Numbered from the stretch's first letter, positions 10,371 to 21,984 are shown. The stretch is 45,000 nucleotides of DNA from Theodoxus fluviatilis (GCA_034096865.1 JAWQFJ010025663.1:1-45000); one strand, 5' to 3'. A program made the numbers and translations. Notes: generated by a model not told the origin, from the letters alone.

Positions 10371-11963
10371 ATTGAGAAAGCTACCAGGAGAGAACGGGTG
10401 CGGAAGAGAAAACCAGAGGAACTTCCAGACCAGCCCGGAAGTAAGGCAAGAAGAGTAGCTGCAACTCCTACAGATGATTCCGAGCATCAGATGTTAGACT
10501 GCGACATCAGCTAGCAGGACGGAGAGACTAGTCTTACGCAGGAACCAGCTGGTCTACAGCAAGACAAGAGTGATGTGAAAACAACAGTGAGTGTGTATGT
10601 TCAGACAGATAGATGCCATGAAGTGGAAATGATGAATTTGAAGTTGAGAACTGAACTGACAATTGCACAAAATGAAGTGTTCAACTTGAAACATGAACTG
10701 ACAAAGCTGAAGGCAGTTTTGTCAACACAAGATGTCAGCAGCCAGCACTGTGACAATGATGTTGCTGAATCGCCAACTGTGAATGCGATTGCTAAGGCTG
10801 GCAATGATGACAGGGAGACTCAGCCTGACACAGCAGTCCCAGTGGAATTGGATGTAAGTACCACTTCACTTCTTGACATGACACCCAGCAACAGTGATGT
10901 AGCTTTTAGTGCAACACATCATGAGAATGTAAACCAGTACCCTCCTGAGAATCAGTCTGCACCTAATGCAAAAAGTAAATGTCCATCTAGTAGTGGTACA
11001 AATGTCACTGTGCCAGGCAAACAGTCCTGTCAAACTGTGCAAGGAACTGACTGTCTATTTCAGTTTGATAAATTGTCAACAAAACCAGGCATCTTTGAGT
11101 ATTACACTGGCCTCAGTCTTGACAGTTTCAACATGCTCTGGGCATTTGTTGAGAATGAGTGTGAAAACATGAGCTACCTGCATAATGACCAGAAACATGG
11201 CAAAACAAGGAAGAAACGTATGTTCTGTAAAAAGGATGAGCTTGTTTTCACTCTGATCAGGTTACGTCGGGGTAGAACTCTGAAAGAGTTGGCATATGAG
11301 GCAGGTGTCAGTGAAGCCTACATCAGGCGCATGTTCACAACATGGGTGCAGTTGTTGTATATGAAATTTAGCGCTTTACGTGGTGTGATGTTTTCTACTC
11401 TTGCACATGTTGCCAAAAGCACTCCTGCTTCTATGAAAGGATGGAATGTGAGATGTATCATTGATTGTACAGAATTTGCATGCAACCAGCCAAAGCACTT
11501 TGGAAAAAATGGGAACCGTTATTCGGCATACAAGGGAAGAACAACTTTCAAAGTGCTTGTTGGCATTGCCCCGGCTGGCAATATGATGTACATTTCAGAT
11601 GCTTTTGAAGGTTCCATGTCTGATGTAGAGCTTGTGCGAACTTGTGACTTCTTAGACTTCATTGAAAAAGGAGATGTGATCATGGCAGACAGAGGCTTCC
11701 TCATTGGCGACATACTCGGTCGCAAAGGTGCAAAACTGTTGATTCCACCATTCTTGAAAGGTCGTAAACGTTTCACGCCACAAGAAGAGGCTAGAACAAA
11801 ATTCATAGCCAAGAACCGCATCCATGTTGAGAGAGCTATCGAAAGGTTGAAAAAGTTCAGACTATTGCAGCGCACAAGTACCCCCCAGACAGAACATATT
11901 CTCAGCCAAGTCATTTACATTTGTGCCTGTCTAGTCAATTTCCAGCCTCCACTGGCTCTTTGA
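10371..11963 (+). pseudogene. IS5-like DDE transposase exon (ISL2EU type), one in-frame stop
   Basis: The frame opens after the acceptor at 10370 with IEKATRRERVRKRK, a basic linker following the THAP exon. A TAG at 10512-10514 interrupts it (a neighbouring-frame-neutral change, probably CAG to TAG), and the frame then runs 10575-11963 for 462 residues. An early coiled-coil-like segment (about residues 8-50 after the ATG at 10575) precedes the helix-turn-helix region ELVFTLIRLRRGRTLKELA and AGVSEAYIRRMF. The DDE domain shows IIDCTEF (first Asp), VIMADRGF (second Asp) and HVERAIERLK (Glu), with the expected spacing for DDE_Tnp_4/IS5-related enzymes. Such enzymes cut and re-insert the element DNA. 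The catalytic triad is intact, so decay is mild, but the stop and the THAP frameshift argue against activity. Confidence 0.9.
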
Positions 11964-12075
11964 GGAGTGAAATGTGAATCATTGTGTATTGTTAGGCACA
12001 CCTGTTTTTTTTGTTTTATCCCGTGTTGTGTGGTGCAGCTGCACACTGCTTTTGCAAACTTGCTCTCTAGTGACC
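11943..12075 (+). repeat. Duplicated 3' end of the transposase, copy 1
   Basis: This contains the last transposase codons, stop and 3' flank and is repeated at 12256-12388 at roughly 80-85% similarity. Shared words include GTGAAATGTGAA, CATTGTGTATTGTTA and CTTTTGCAAACTTGCTCTCT. Confidence 0.85.
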
Positions 12076-12255
12076 TACTTCTTTCATGTCTATTCTTGAA
12101 TTTGTATCCCCTGTGCAAAATCCTGCACAAGCATGAATCATTCAAAGTAAATTTTTCAGTATTCTCTATTTTCATTTGAACAACTTGAACCCTATGCTCA
12201 GACCTGGAGCTTGCTGAACTGTGAACGTTGAACACTTTTGTATTGATTATTGTTT

Positions 12256-12388
12256 TAAGCCTCCTCTGGCTCTATGTGGAGTGAAATGTGAAGCATTGTG
12301 TATTGTTACTGTTAGGCACACTTTTTTTACTTCCCTTTTTTGTGATGCACCTGCAAATTGCTTTTGCAAACTTGCTCTCTTGTAGGTC
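12256..12388 (+). repeat. Duplicated 3' end of the transposase, copy 2
   Basis: Degenerate second copy of 11943-12075, offset about 313 bp. The stop codon position is changed (CTATGTGGA in place of CTTTGAGGA). It probably represents an internal duplication of the element's 3' region. Confidence 0.85.
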
Positions 12389-12486
12389 AGTAATAATATA
12401 AATTGACATTTATGTTTGTATGCATTAACTATATCTTTGGATTGTTCTATTTGCCTGTCTGTCTCAGTGGATGGAAATGTGATTGT

Positions 12487-12490
12487 GTGC

Positions 12491-12533
<43 letters not shown>

Positions 12534-12592
12534 TGTATGTGTGTGTGTGTGTGTGCGTGTGTGTGTATGTGTGTGTGTGTGTATGTGTGTGT

Positions 12593-12669
<77 letters not shown>
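12487..12669. repeat. Compound (TG)n-(GA)n microsatellite
   Basis: A TG tract with periodic TATG and GCG interruptions (12487-12628) joined directly to a GA tract (12629-12669). Confidence 0.98.
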
Positions 12670-12672
<3 letters not shown>

Positions 12673-12888
12673 TTACATGTGTTTTCTTAAAGGTGGGTAG
12701 TTTTTTAGACATGTGGGACTGGGAAATAACTTTGTTTTAAAGCAGCATGTGGCAGAATGATATACCTGTTGAAACCAATAATACAATTATCTGCTATATA
12801 ATGAATTTTAATATTTGCATATTTTCACCTTTCCTGTTCACAGTTCAGTCTGTCTGCCTCGGTCACTGTGTCAGTCACTCTGTTCCTT

Positions 12889-12910
12889 CTTGTCTGTCTG
12901 TCTGTCTGTG

Positions 12911-12955
<45 letters not shown>

Positions 12956-12957
12956 GC
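12889..12957. repeat. (TGTC)n microsatellite
   Basis: A tetranucleotide TGTC tract with one TGTG unit, within a broader TCTGTC-rich region to about 13050. Confidence 0.95.
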
Positions 12958-13050
12958 CCATCAGTCTGTCGGGTCATCTGTCCTTCTGTCTATATCTTAA
13001 TGTCCATCTCTATCTTTTTATCTACTCATCTTAACCTGCCTGTCTCTGCA

Positions 13051-14244
13051 TCTCATCTCTAGCTGCTTCCTGATCTCCATGTCTTAATGACTTTTTCCGT
13101 ATCAGGTACACTGAGGTACAGACATTTAAAATTGCATTTGATCATTTGTGATGCAATCCTACAGAATATGTCTTAATCAAGTTAATGGACATCATGAAGA
13201 TTGGTCATAAATGATATTTCTTTAATTCTATTTGTACTTTGCTTTTGATAGCCTCTGATGAAACATTGGTCAGTGTGATATGATGCCACCTCTTCTGCTC
13301 TCAAGAATACATCACTCATTTCTACTTCCTGCATGTGAATTTTTCATTTGTAATTATTTTAAAGGATATATTACTGAAAAAAATCAATGTTATTAAATTT
13401 CTTCCTTGGCTATGCTTTCTTTTCACTAGTTACAAACACACCCCTGGAGGGTGCCACATGGTGACTATAGGCCAAGGTGTAAATTCAGATGTAGGGCTTA
13501 ATTGTACTAATGGATGGGAGAATGTAAATGCATTGTAAAGCACCAAGTAAATAGCAATGCTTGTTTGCAGGACAAGTGAGGAGTACTCCCGCCTAAACCA
13601 AACACACTACACATTTTCTGTTTCAGTGATGTGATTCAGTGTTAAATGATCCATGCAAAAAATACCACCGATGACCGCTAAAAACAAAAAGAGAAGAGTG
13701 AAACTGAAAGGCAACCATCAGTTGCGGAAGCTGTGGCAGACACCACTACATTCTCGGAAGAGGATGGTCGATTTCACATCGATCTCAGCACATATCACTC
13801 CATTTACTGTATTAGAGAATGTCTTCGCGGTGAAATGTAAATCGCGCATTCAAATCGAATTCATTGTATACATATAACAGACAAAACCCCTTGCGGAATG
13901 CTCCCTGCCTTCTGGAACTTCCCCAGAACACTTGCTTGCACACTGGTCTGTTGACCATCGTGTTCGTTTGACGGTGAACATGACTGGGAATCCAACCGTG
14001 ATGCGATACTGGCGTGATTGACCCACTTCCGTACCGATCTCTGAAGCATCACCTGGAAGTTCAGTTACGAGTTCTAATGTTCATCACAGAGCAGGCATAC
14101 GTTGCTGTACCTTGCCAGTCAATTTACACCAGTACTGTGTCCTAAATGATGTACAGTTCCATGTCAAACTTTCCAGTTGAGAACCGCTTCTTCGCCATCA
14201 AAATTCGATACAGTCAATGCAGGGTTCGCTCCCTTGATTGAAGT
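13051..14244. other. Unassigned sequence
   Basis: AT-rich sequence without a recognised gene. CACCCCTGGAGGGTG at 13439-13453 is a perfect short palindrome around CCCTGG-type words that also occur near 206 and 7677. Confidence 0.4.
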
Positions 14245-14430
14245 GCGACTGTTGCACTCTTCTGCTTCATCTCTGCTACGATGTAGAAGGCTCAGGAGTT
14301 TCCACTGGTTGTTTTTTTAATGACTTAAAAAGCACACTATCATTAAAAGTAGAGAGTTTTGGTGGCTCTCTTTGGAGTCACGAAGAGACGACTTAATAGA
14401 AGCATTAGGGTCGATAATCATTTATAACAG
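14245..14430 (+). repeat. Degenerate direct repeat, copy 1
   Basis: CTCTGCTACGATGTAG near 14270 recurs near 14792, and the following text (GACTTAAAA, CATTAAAAG, GACGACTTAATAGAAGCATT, GGTCGATAATCAT) has clear counterparts in 14755-14985. The family is unknown. Confidence 0.7.
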
Positions 14431-14754
14431 AAGGGAGATAACTATCACTAGTCATAAAGGAAGGTCAAGGGGAATACGAAAATGTGTGTCGTCTGCTACT
14501 TCGTTACAGCTATGGGTATAACTATAAATGCCGACGTTTACTACATATATCAAACCACGATATACAGTCTAATCTGCTACGGTGATGAGAACACCAATAC
14601 ATTCCTTTCTTCGAATTTGAAAGAAAGCGGCATGTCTGCCACTTCTACGGCTGTAAACTCCATGGCTCGAAGCATGTTTACCTTGCAAGTCCGTGGAGTG
14701 ACGTCTATTGAATTTGATGTTGAGTATGAGCCAATTAAATACGACTACGGGCGC

Positions 14755-14985
14755 TGTAGTTGCATTCTCTGCGTTCCGTCACTCTGCTTCACCTCTGCTA
14801 CGATGTAGCAAGCCGAGGAGGTTGGATTGTTTTGACTTAAAACACACATCATCGTTAAAAGAAATGGGTTTTGGAGACCCTCTTTGCATACATGAATCCC
14901 CAAAATGATTTCACATTCAATTGTGTCCCTCTTAATTGAAGAAACGACTTGATAAAAGCATTAAGGTCGATAATTATTGATACAC
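14755..14985 (+). repeat. Degenerate direct repeat, copy 2
   Basis: Partner of 14245-14430 with the motifs in the same order and a roughly 45-bp insertion before ACGACTTGATAAAAGCATTA. A short ATG frame at 14482-14808 overlaps it but shows no recognisable domain. Confidence 0.7.
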
Positions 14986-15064
14986 GATCTCAGGTGAAGT
15001 TTCACCCATTGGGAGAGGTCATCTTCCTGACAAGGTCGCGCAGCAGCTGCAGCTTCTCAAACGG

Positions 15065-15300
15065 GGTGGGGGGGGGGGGGGGGGGGGGGGGAGGGAGGAG
15101 GAGGAGGAGGAGGAGGAGGAGGAGGAGGAGAAGGTGGAAGAGGGGGAGGAGGAGGAGGAGGAAGAGGGAGGAGGAGGAGGAGGAGGAGGAGGAGGAGGAG
15201 GAGGAGGAGGAGGAGGAGGAGGACGAGGAGGAGGAGGAGGACGAGGAGGAGTAGGACGAGGACGAGGACGAGGACGAAGACGAGGACGAGGACGAGGAGG
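15065..15300. repeat. Poly-G tract followed by (GGA)n and (GAC)n
   Basis: An uninterrupted G run near 15066-15090 leads into GGA trinucleotides with GAC variants to 15300. The plus strand is strongly G-rich and could form quadruplexes. Poly-Glu, poly-Arg and poly-Ser frames here are artefacts of the repeat. Confidence 0.97.
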
Positions 15301-16067
15301 TTTTAGGCACAAGGAACACTAACCATGATACCTATGTTTGTAAGGTTGTTTTTCTCCCAGACTGCCTAAAAAAAACTTCCCGTCTGAACGCGGCAACTTT
15401 CTAGTTGTTCTCCACCTGTGTCCTCTGCCAGGATTTCGATCCAAGGGAGGGAAGGCGTCCTAACAGACAAACTAATGTAGCGATCACAAAATAGAACACA
15501 GTCATCATGAGGGATTTATGCATCATTTTGAGATTTGAAACAAGAAATCACAGCTTTGTCTGCTTCCGATCAAATATGAATGAAACTGGAATAACTGCCA
15601 ACTTTTTCAATGTTATGCGCTTGTTGTAGTGTTAGAAATATCAGTACCGTTGTATATTTTTCTCGATTTTTCGGAACCCCCCCACCCCTACGCCTCCTCC
15701 ACCCCAAATTCCCCTACCCCCACTTCCCAGACCCCGCGACATTTCACGTAGTGACGTAACTCGGTCAGTGCAACAGGTGACGTAGTTACGTAATGCAGTT
15801 CGGCTCTTTGTTTGATGTGCCACGTGAATGCACGCACGTACGCACGCATGCATGCATGCAGATGCTCAGAATCTCTCTCCTGGACTCCCCCCAGCCTCAA
15901 GGTAGATTTTGTCTGCATGATACAGTGTTGCTAAAACAAAATGAGACAAAAGGCAAAGTTTTTACTTTCGACACATGCACAGACCGTGAGAAACTGTAAT
16001 GACAATGTTGCCTCTCACAACGCCACTATTGTACTCATCGGTGCCTTCTCCTACTTCTGCTCTTGTA
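15301..16067. other. Unassigned sequence
   Basis: No gene seen. A short GCAC/GTAC and GCATGCAT-rich run occurs at 15829-15859. Confidence 0.5.
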
Positions 16068-16226
16068 CGTGGAGCTCGGTGGCCGTGTGGTCAGCGCGCT
16101 TGACCTGCAGTCGCTTGCGGCCAGTGGGAACGGCGCTCGAAGCTGCGCGGATCCTGGAGTTGCATCCTCGAGCAAGACGTTTGATTGATATCATTTCTCT
16201 CCACCTAGGAGCAAAACGGGTACCTT
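16068..16226 (+). mobile_element. tRNA-derived SINE
   Basis: The head reads GGTGGCCGTGTGGTCAGCGC, an A-box-like tRNA 5' region, and GGCGCTCGAAGCTGCGC lies where a B box should be. The tail ends CTCCACCTAGGAGCAAAACG and GGTACC. The minus strand at 21985-22145 carries a homologous copy with GTGTTCGAAGCCGCAC at the B-box position and TCGCATCCTTGGTCAAGCAC in the body. Such elements are copied by a partner LINE. Confidence 0.75.
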
Positions 16227-16280
16227 AGAGGACTGAGCTGAAAATTTGTCAAAGCTAACTTTGGCGCGTTCATCCGCAGC

Positions 16281-17841
16281 CTGTTTGCATGCTCCCCAGG
16301 TAGTCTGGTTGCATGCTCTCCAGGTAGTCTGGTTGCATGCTCCCCAGATAGTCTGGTTGCATGCTCCCCAGGTAGCCTGGTTGCATGCTCCCCAGGTAGT
16401 CTGGTTGCATGCTCCCCAAGTAGTCTGGTTGCATGCTCCCCAGGTAGTCTGGTTGCATGCTCCCCAGGTAGTCTGGTTGCATGCTCCCCAGGTAGCCTGG
16501 TTGCATGCTCCCCAGGTAGCCTGGTTGCATGCTCCTCAGGTAGCCTGGTTGCATGCTCCCCAGGTAGTCTGGTTGCATGCTCCCCAGGCAGTCTGGTTGC
16601 ATGCTCCCCAGGTAGTCTGGTTGCATGCTCCCCAGGTAGCTTGTTTGCATGCTCCCCAGGTAGCCTGGTTGCATGCTCCCCAGGTAGTCTGGTTGCATGC
16701 TCCCCAGGTAGTCTGTTTGCATGCTCCCCAGGTAGTCTGGTTGCATGCTCCTCAGGTAGTCTGGTTGCATGCTCCTCAGGTAGCCTGGTTGCATGCTCCC
16801 CAGGTAGCTTGGTTGCATGCTCCCCAGGTAGTCTGGTTGCATGCTCCCCAGGTAGTCTGGTTGCATGCTCCTCAGGTAGTCTGGTTGCATGCTCCCCAGG
16901 TAGCCTGGTTGCATGCTCCCCAGGTAGCCTGGTTGCATGCTCCCCAGGTAGTCTGGTTGCATGCTCCCCAGGTAGTCTGGTTGCATGCTCCCCAGGTAGT
17001 CTGGTTGCATGCTCCCCAGGTAGTCTGGTTGCATGCTCCCCAGGTAGTCTGGTTGCATGCTCCTCAGGTAGTCTGGTTGCATGCTCCTCAGGTAGCCTGG
17101 TTGCATGCTCCCCAGGTAGTCTGGTTGCATGCTCCCCAGGTAGTCTGGTTGCATGCTCCCCAGGTAGTCTGGTTGCATGCTCCTCAGGTAGTCTGGTTGC
17201 ATGCTCCCCAGGTAGCCTGGTTGCATGCTCCCCAGGTAGCCTGGTTGCATGCGCCCCAGGTAGTCTGGTTGCATGCTCCCCAGGTAGTCTGGTTGCATGC
17301 TCCCCAGTTAGTCTGGTTGCATGCTCCCCAGGTAGTCTGGTTGCATGCTCCCCAGGTAGTCTGGTTGCATGCTCCCCAGGTAGCCTGGTTGCATGCTCCC
17401 CAGGTAGTCTGGTTGCATGCTCCCCAGGTAGTCTGGTTGCATGCTCCCCAGGTAGTCTGGTTGCATGCTCCCCAGGTAGTCTGGTTGCATGCTCCCCAGG
17501 TAGTCTGGTTGCATGCTCCCCAGGTAGTCTGGTTGCATGCTCCCCAGGTAGTCTGGTTGCATGCTCCCCAGGTAGTCTGGTTGCATGCTCCCCACGCAGC
17601 CTGGTTGCATGCTCCCCAGGTAGTCTGGTTGCATGCTCCCCAGGCAGTCTGGTTGCATGCTCCCCAGGTAGTCTGGTTGCATGCTCCCCAGGTAGTCTGG
17701 TTGCATGCTCCCCAGGTAGTCTGGTTGCATGCTCCCCAGGTAGTCTGGTTGCATGCTCCCCAGGTAGTCTGGTTGCATGCTCCCCAGGTAGTCTGGTTGC
17801 ATGCTCCCCAGGTAGTCTGGTTGCATGCTCCCCAGGTAGTC
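16281..17841. repeat. 24-bp minisatellite, about 65 copies
   Basis: The unit contains GCATGCTCCCCAGGTAGTCT followed by GGTT. Variation is light: AGCCT for AGTCT, CTCC to CTTC-like changes, and one each of GCGCC, AGTTA and CACGCAG variants. Because 24 is a multiple of three, several frames stay open on both strands (an HAPQVVWL octapeptide repeat of up to 537 codons on plus, MQPDYLGS on minus), which is not evidence of a gene. Each unit includes CAGGTAGT, a 5'-splice-site-like word, on plus. SINE-derived sequence flanks both sides. Confidence 0.98.
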
Positions 17842-17855
17842 GAGATGGTGCTGGA

Positions 17856-17915
17856 CTGATACAGAGAGTATTCCGATGACCAGGGGGTAAAGGTGTGCGA
17901 TTCGAGCACCCATCA
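17856..17915 (-). mobile_element. SINE fragment
   Basis: The minus strand reads GGGTGCTCGAATCGCACACC (B-box like), then TTACCCCCTGGTCATCGG. The same arrangement occurs on plus at 40068-40115, and its CCCCTGGTCATCGG core recurs in the tandem array at 44312-45000. Confidence 0.6.
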
Positions 17916-17949
17916 ATGCTCGGAAAGTTACAATATACAAAGGCACTTT

Positions 17950-18774
17950 TTATGTAGAAGTACCCACTTATTATTATTATTTTTTTAATACTGCCGAAAA
18001 TATTTTTCCATATTAATTTGTAGTAAAGTCAATGTAGAATATTACCGTATGCTTTGTTTCTGGGGAAAGTAGGCATTTTACGGTAAAAGAATTGGGAGCA
18101 AAACACCAACTGTCATCTCTCATATGTAGGTATGAGAGCTTCAAATGCATTTTTCTCAGTTTCCAGGTTTTCATTGCTGCGTGTCAGATTTCAGACATCA
18201 TCTCTGTGCTCTGAAGTTTAACTTCCTTGAAACTTGGTTATATTTGGTTCATATAGCCTGCTTTATGGGATGACCGATAAATCAAAATTGTATCTTCCTG
18301 TATATCAAAGTTACAGGATCTTGACTATGTAATTAGCGACTCATTTTGTGTAACTTCAGAAGTGAAATTGTGTTGAAATAAAATGATCAGAGTAGTTGTC
18401 TTCATGTTGGGTCAGGACATGCTACCCTATGTACGTGTACACACAATTACGTTTCTATCACCAATTCCTTTTCTGGTATTATATTTCAAAAACTGGCAAA
18501 AACTTGATGCATCGGCAGCCACATTGGAAAGCTAATTAGCATAATTTATGTAAACACATCAGAGGTAGACAGCACTTTAAAAGTACAACCTGTTGGGTGA
18601 GAAAACTGGACCCGAAAACAAATCTACTGAATAAAAAAAGAGAAAGAGAAGGTGACTGGGTATTACTACAACCTTTAACTCTTCTTTCACCTTTCGACGC
18701 CGTTACAGACGTCGGTGCCACCGCTGCTGCCTCTGCAGCTCATCCCAGAATCTCACAGAGGAACAGAACGCGCT
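17950..18774. other. Unassigned AT-rich sequence
   Basis: About 800 bp lying just beyond the inferred 3' end of the SLC4 transcript. I see nothing specific. Confidence 0.5.
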
Positions 18775-21328
18775 GCCCTTAGACGTACTTGACTTTTATT
18801 GCTTCGTTGTGGTACACTGAACAATCCGTGTACATGAAAGACGGAGATTCCGGCACGACGTCAGAGAGCAGACGGAGTGTACATGGAGAATACAGGGACA
18901 TAATGAATGAATGAATGAACGAATGAATCATCATTGAACACGTCATCACCTCTGCGCCAGTTGATAGGGCCGTCAGTTGGCGTTACACTGGAGCAGAATA
19001 AAGTTGCGAGTAAAGCGGAAAGGAAAACAATTTCCACGCATTGACTTTTTTTCTTTGGTGCGAAGAAGAAACGTATGTTTCACAAAAAGCGTAGAATTGC
19101 GTGTTTTTGTGACTCCTATTTCAAATTAAAGGAAGAAAATAAAACATTTTCACGGAAAACTTGGAAAGTGAGCTTCTGCATAAAACATGAGAAAAGGAGT
19201 GGTCGGAAGAATGCAGCAAAAAGATTGAAGTAGACATTTGGAGTAATTGTGACCAGAGACTTCGAAAACCATTTCTTAAAGGGCAGCCTTTATAACAGAC
19301 ACAGGTGGGAGAGGAGAAGCCAACACATGAAAACATGAAAATGACGAAGGGAAAAAAGGGAGAGAAAAGATCAAGAATGTACATTAAACATGATATTTCA
19401 GGCATCACATTGCTGCTTCCCAACTTGCAATTTCGCAGCACAAAAGACTAGATAATCATCTCCATCAGGTTTTGCTTCGCACTGGGGGCGATCTTGTTGA
19501 AGTAGGCTACATTGTTTCAAAGAAAATATACAACATTTTTCTGAGAGGGCTCAGAGTTGAATCTGGATGTATACATGAAATGCACTGGCAAGAGGCACAT
19601 AGCATTTGAAACAACGTTTCTTACGTTTAAAGAATATAAAGGTATATCCTCTCAAGGCACTTGGCGCGAGGCCAATATTAAAAACAAAAACGAAAAAGTT
19701 CGGAGAATCTATCTCTCTCTCTCCACCCGAAACCCATTTCATATTTCATTACATTGATTTTGCAAATGAAAAATGACACGGTATGGACACAGCAGGTTAA
19801 ATGTGCACTTGGTGCTCGTACTGTGATTTTCGACCCAACACAGCTATGTACAACGAGTATAACTCTCAACAACATTAAGATCCACGATAATGTGACTTTA
19901 TAATCAAATAAATAAAAGTTCTGGACTATCCATTACTCAAGGAAAATCCCGTTTGATTTGACTTGTTTGTTGCAAACAGGGTGATGATAAAACAAACTCT
20001 GGCATATTTTCTCATTAGGGTACACAGGAACACGAGTACATACACATACAACCATTCTCACTCTTGGTAAAGCCTCTGTATCTCCCCGCAACGGAGCGAA
20101 ACATCTTTCAAACCATCACACAGACAAAATGGTCACGACCACTACAATACTACCGCACCTATGCTACTGTGCTAATTAAAAAGTCTTCCATCCACAAATC
20201 TATGGGTGACTAAAATAACTAGTACTGGTTAATATGACAACATTGTAGTTCCACATCTCCAGTATGTACAGCAAACTTTCCCCCCCCCCAAAAAAAAAAA
20301 TAAATTATGATACAATTTCATTGCTGTTCATGTTGATTACTGGAAAATAGTTTGCATTCATAAAGCAGAACTACTCATCGTCCTCGGAAAAGCTGCCGCT
20401 TATCATACACAGTTAAAACGTCCAAATGTTTTCAAGCTCCGTTCATCGTGTCACTTTCATACAATGAAGACTTGGAATAAGATAGTAAATATCAATGTAG
20501 ATATCAAGCTTGCATCCTGTCACATGGAAAGAACGAACGGACACTTCGAACATCCAAAACCAGATATTCGAAACAGGCTGTGTTAAACCGTTGTAGGTAG
20601 GAAGGAATGTGCCTATCCAAGACGTGCTTCTCATGCAGTACACCAAATGGTGACACCTGTCCATGCAAATTTGAGAAGTTGGATTCTGCAGTCTCTTTGG
20701 GGAATTTACCACTGGAATTTCTGTGAGGCATTGCGATTTTTAGGAATTCCGTTCCTCACGATATCGATGGAAGGGTACAAGATGCAGGCAAACATGTGAT
20801 GTGTAATTTTATAATTAAAGGATTTTCAGGTTTGGAATGTATTCGGAAGACGTTTAAACTTCCCCTCGTAGATCGAAGGGGCAGCTAAACTAAACAGATC
20901 AATTGCTCACCTGTAGGTTTGACTTCATTCTTTAAGAAAGAATACTGAGGGATGCACTGCCGTTGTATTCCTCTTTTTTACAACAAGGAGGCAGCAAGTA
21001 AGCCATCAGCCCGTAGAAGAATACTGAAAACCCACAGACATCCAACACTATATCACGTGCAAAATGAAATCAAACTCTCCTAGCACGTATATTCCTTTTG
21101 TCCTCTACAAGTTGAAGACCCTTCTGCAAACGCAGCTCCAACAAAAAACACAAGGAAAAAAGTCTTCACCGAAACCCATGCCTAGCTTAGGTATTTGAGC
21201 TGAATAATCTTTGAGCGGCCCTTCCACTATGAAGAATGCCCTGGTTCTCACGGAAATTGATGTGAGCAACTATATAGGGAAGCTCCTTTTCAGACGTGTG
21301 GATGCTTGGAAAGCCAAAGGTTCTGGGT
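18775..21328 (-). other. Probable 3' UTR of the SLC4 transporter
   Basis: Downstream (minus strand) of the TGA at 21331-21329 lies about 2.5 kb that is notably free of minisatellites and long microsatellites, in contrast to the surrounding introns. The minus-strand hexamer AATAAA at 18800-18795 is a candidate poly(A) signal. A different, earlier site is possible; only transcript data would decide. Confidence 0.45.
18795..18800 (-). terminator. Candidate poly(A) signal
   Basis: AATAAA on the minus strand, about 2.5 kb past the SLC4 stop codon. It was chosen as a canonical hexamer at the edge of the repeat-poor segment. Downstream GT-richness is weak. Confidence 0.35.
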
Positions 21329-21503
21329 TCAAAGCTTGGTGTCGGCGACAGGTCGATTTCCGTTGTCACCGTTGGCCTCTTCATCCTTGTCCTCTTGGAT
21401 GTAGAAGGCAGGCTTGTTGAGCTGTCCGTTGCCGTTTGTCGCCTCAGTGTTGGCAGACCCGTTTTTGTCACGGTGACTCTTGTCCCTCTTCCTCCTTCGG
21501 TTC
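21329..21503 (-). CDS. SLC4: SLC4 last coding exon (C-terminal tail and stop)
   Basis: The acceptor TTTTTCCGCCTTGCAG precedes the exon, and its first G completes a Gly codon left by exon 26061-25847. It encodes 57 residues and TGA at 21331-21329. The tail is cytoplasmic: a basic start (NRRKRDKSHRDK), an Asn-rich middle and an acidic stretch (QEDKDEEANGD), ending VADTKL. The last four residues DTKL fit a class I PDZ ligand (Thr at -2, Leu at 0), comparable to the ETSL end known in vertebrate NBCn1/NDCBE. That the phase-2 junction fits supports direct splicing across the 4.3-kb intron, though an additional small exon in that intron cannot be excluded. Confidence 0.85.
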
Positions 21504-21562
21504 CTGCAAGGCGGAAAAAGGATAATTAGAGAATGCAGAGATGGGTACATTTATATCAATCA

Positions 21563-21910
<348 letters not shown>

Positions 21911-21984
21911 CAACATCTTAACTTGTGTCCATTTTTCAATAGGAATTTATTTATGGTAAATGCCACCATTCTGTGCAGCGCCCA

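Noticed and set aside
15002..15322. Poly-Ser, poly-Arg and poly-Glu frames at triplet repeats (also near 28.9, 33.5 and 39.5 kb)
   Set aside because: These are translations of GGA, CTC, GAA or ATC microsatellites with no flanking domain.
16246..17879. Very long reading frames on both strands (HAPQVVWL and MQPDYLGS repeats)
   Set aside because: They exist because the 24-bp unit is a multiple of three and lacks stops in several frames. All frames are equally open and there is no start context, splice signal or codon constraint.
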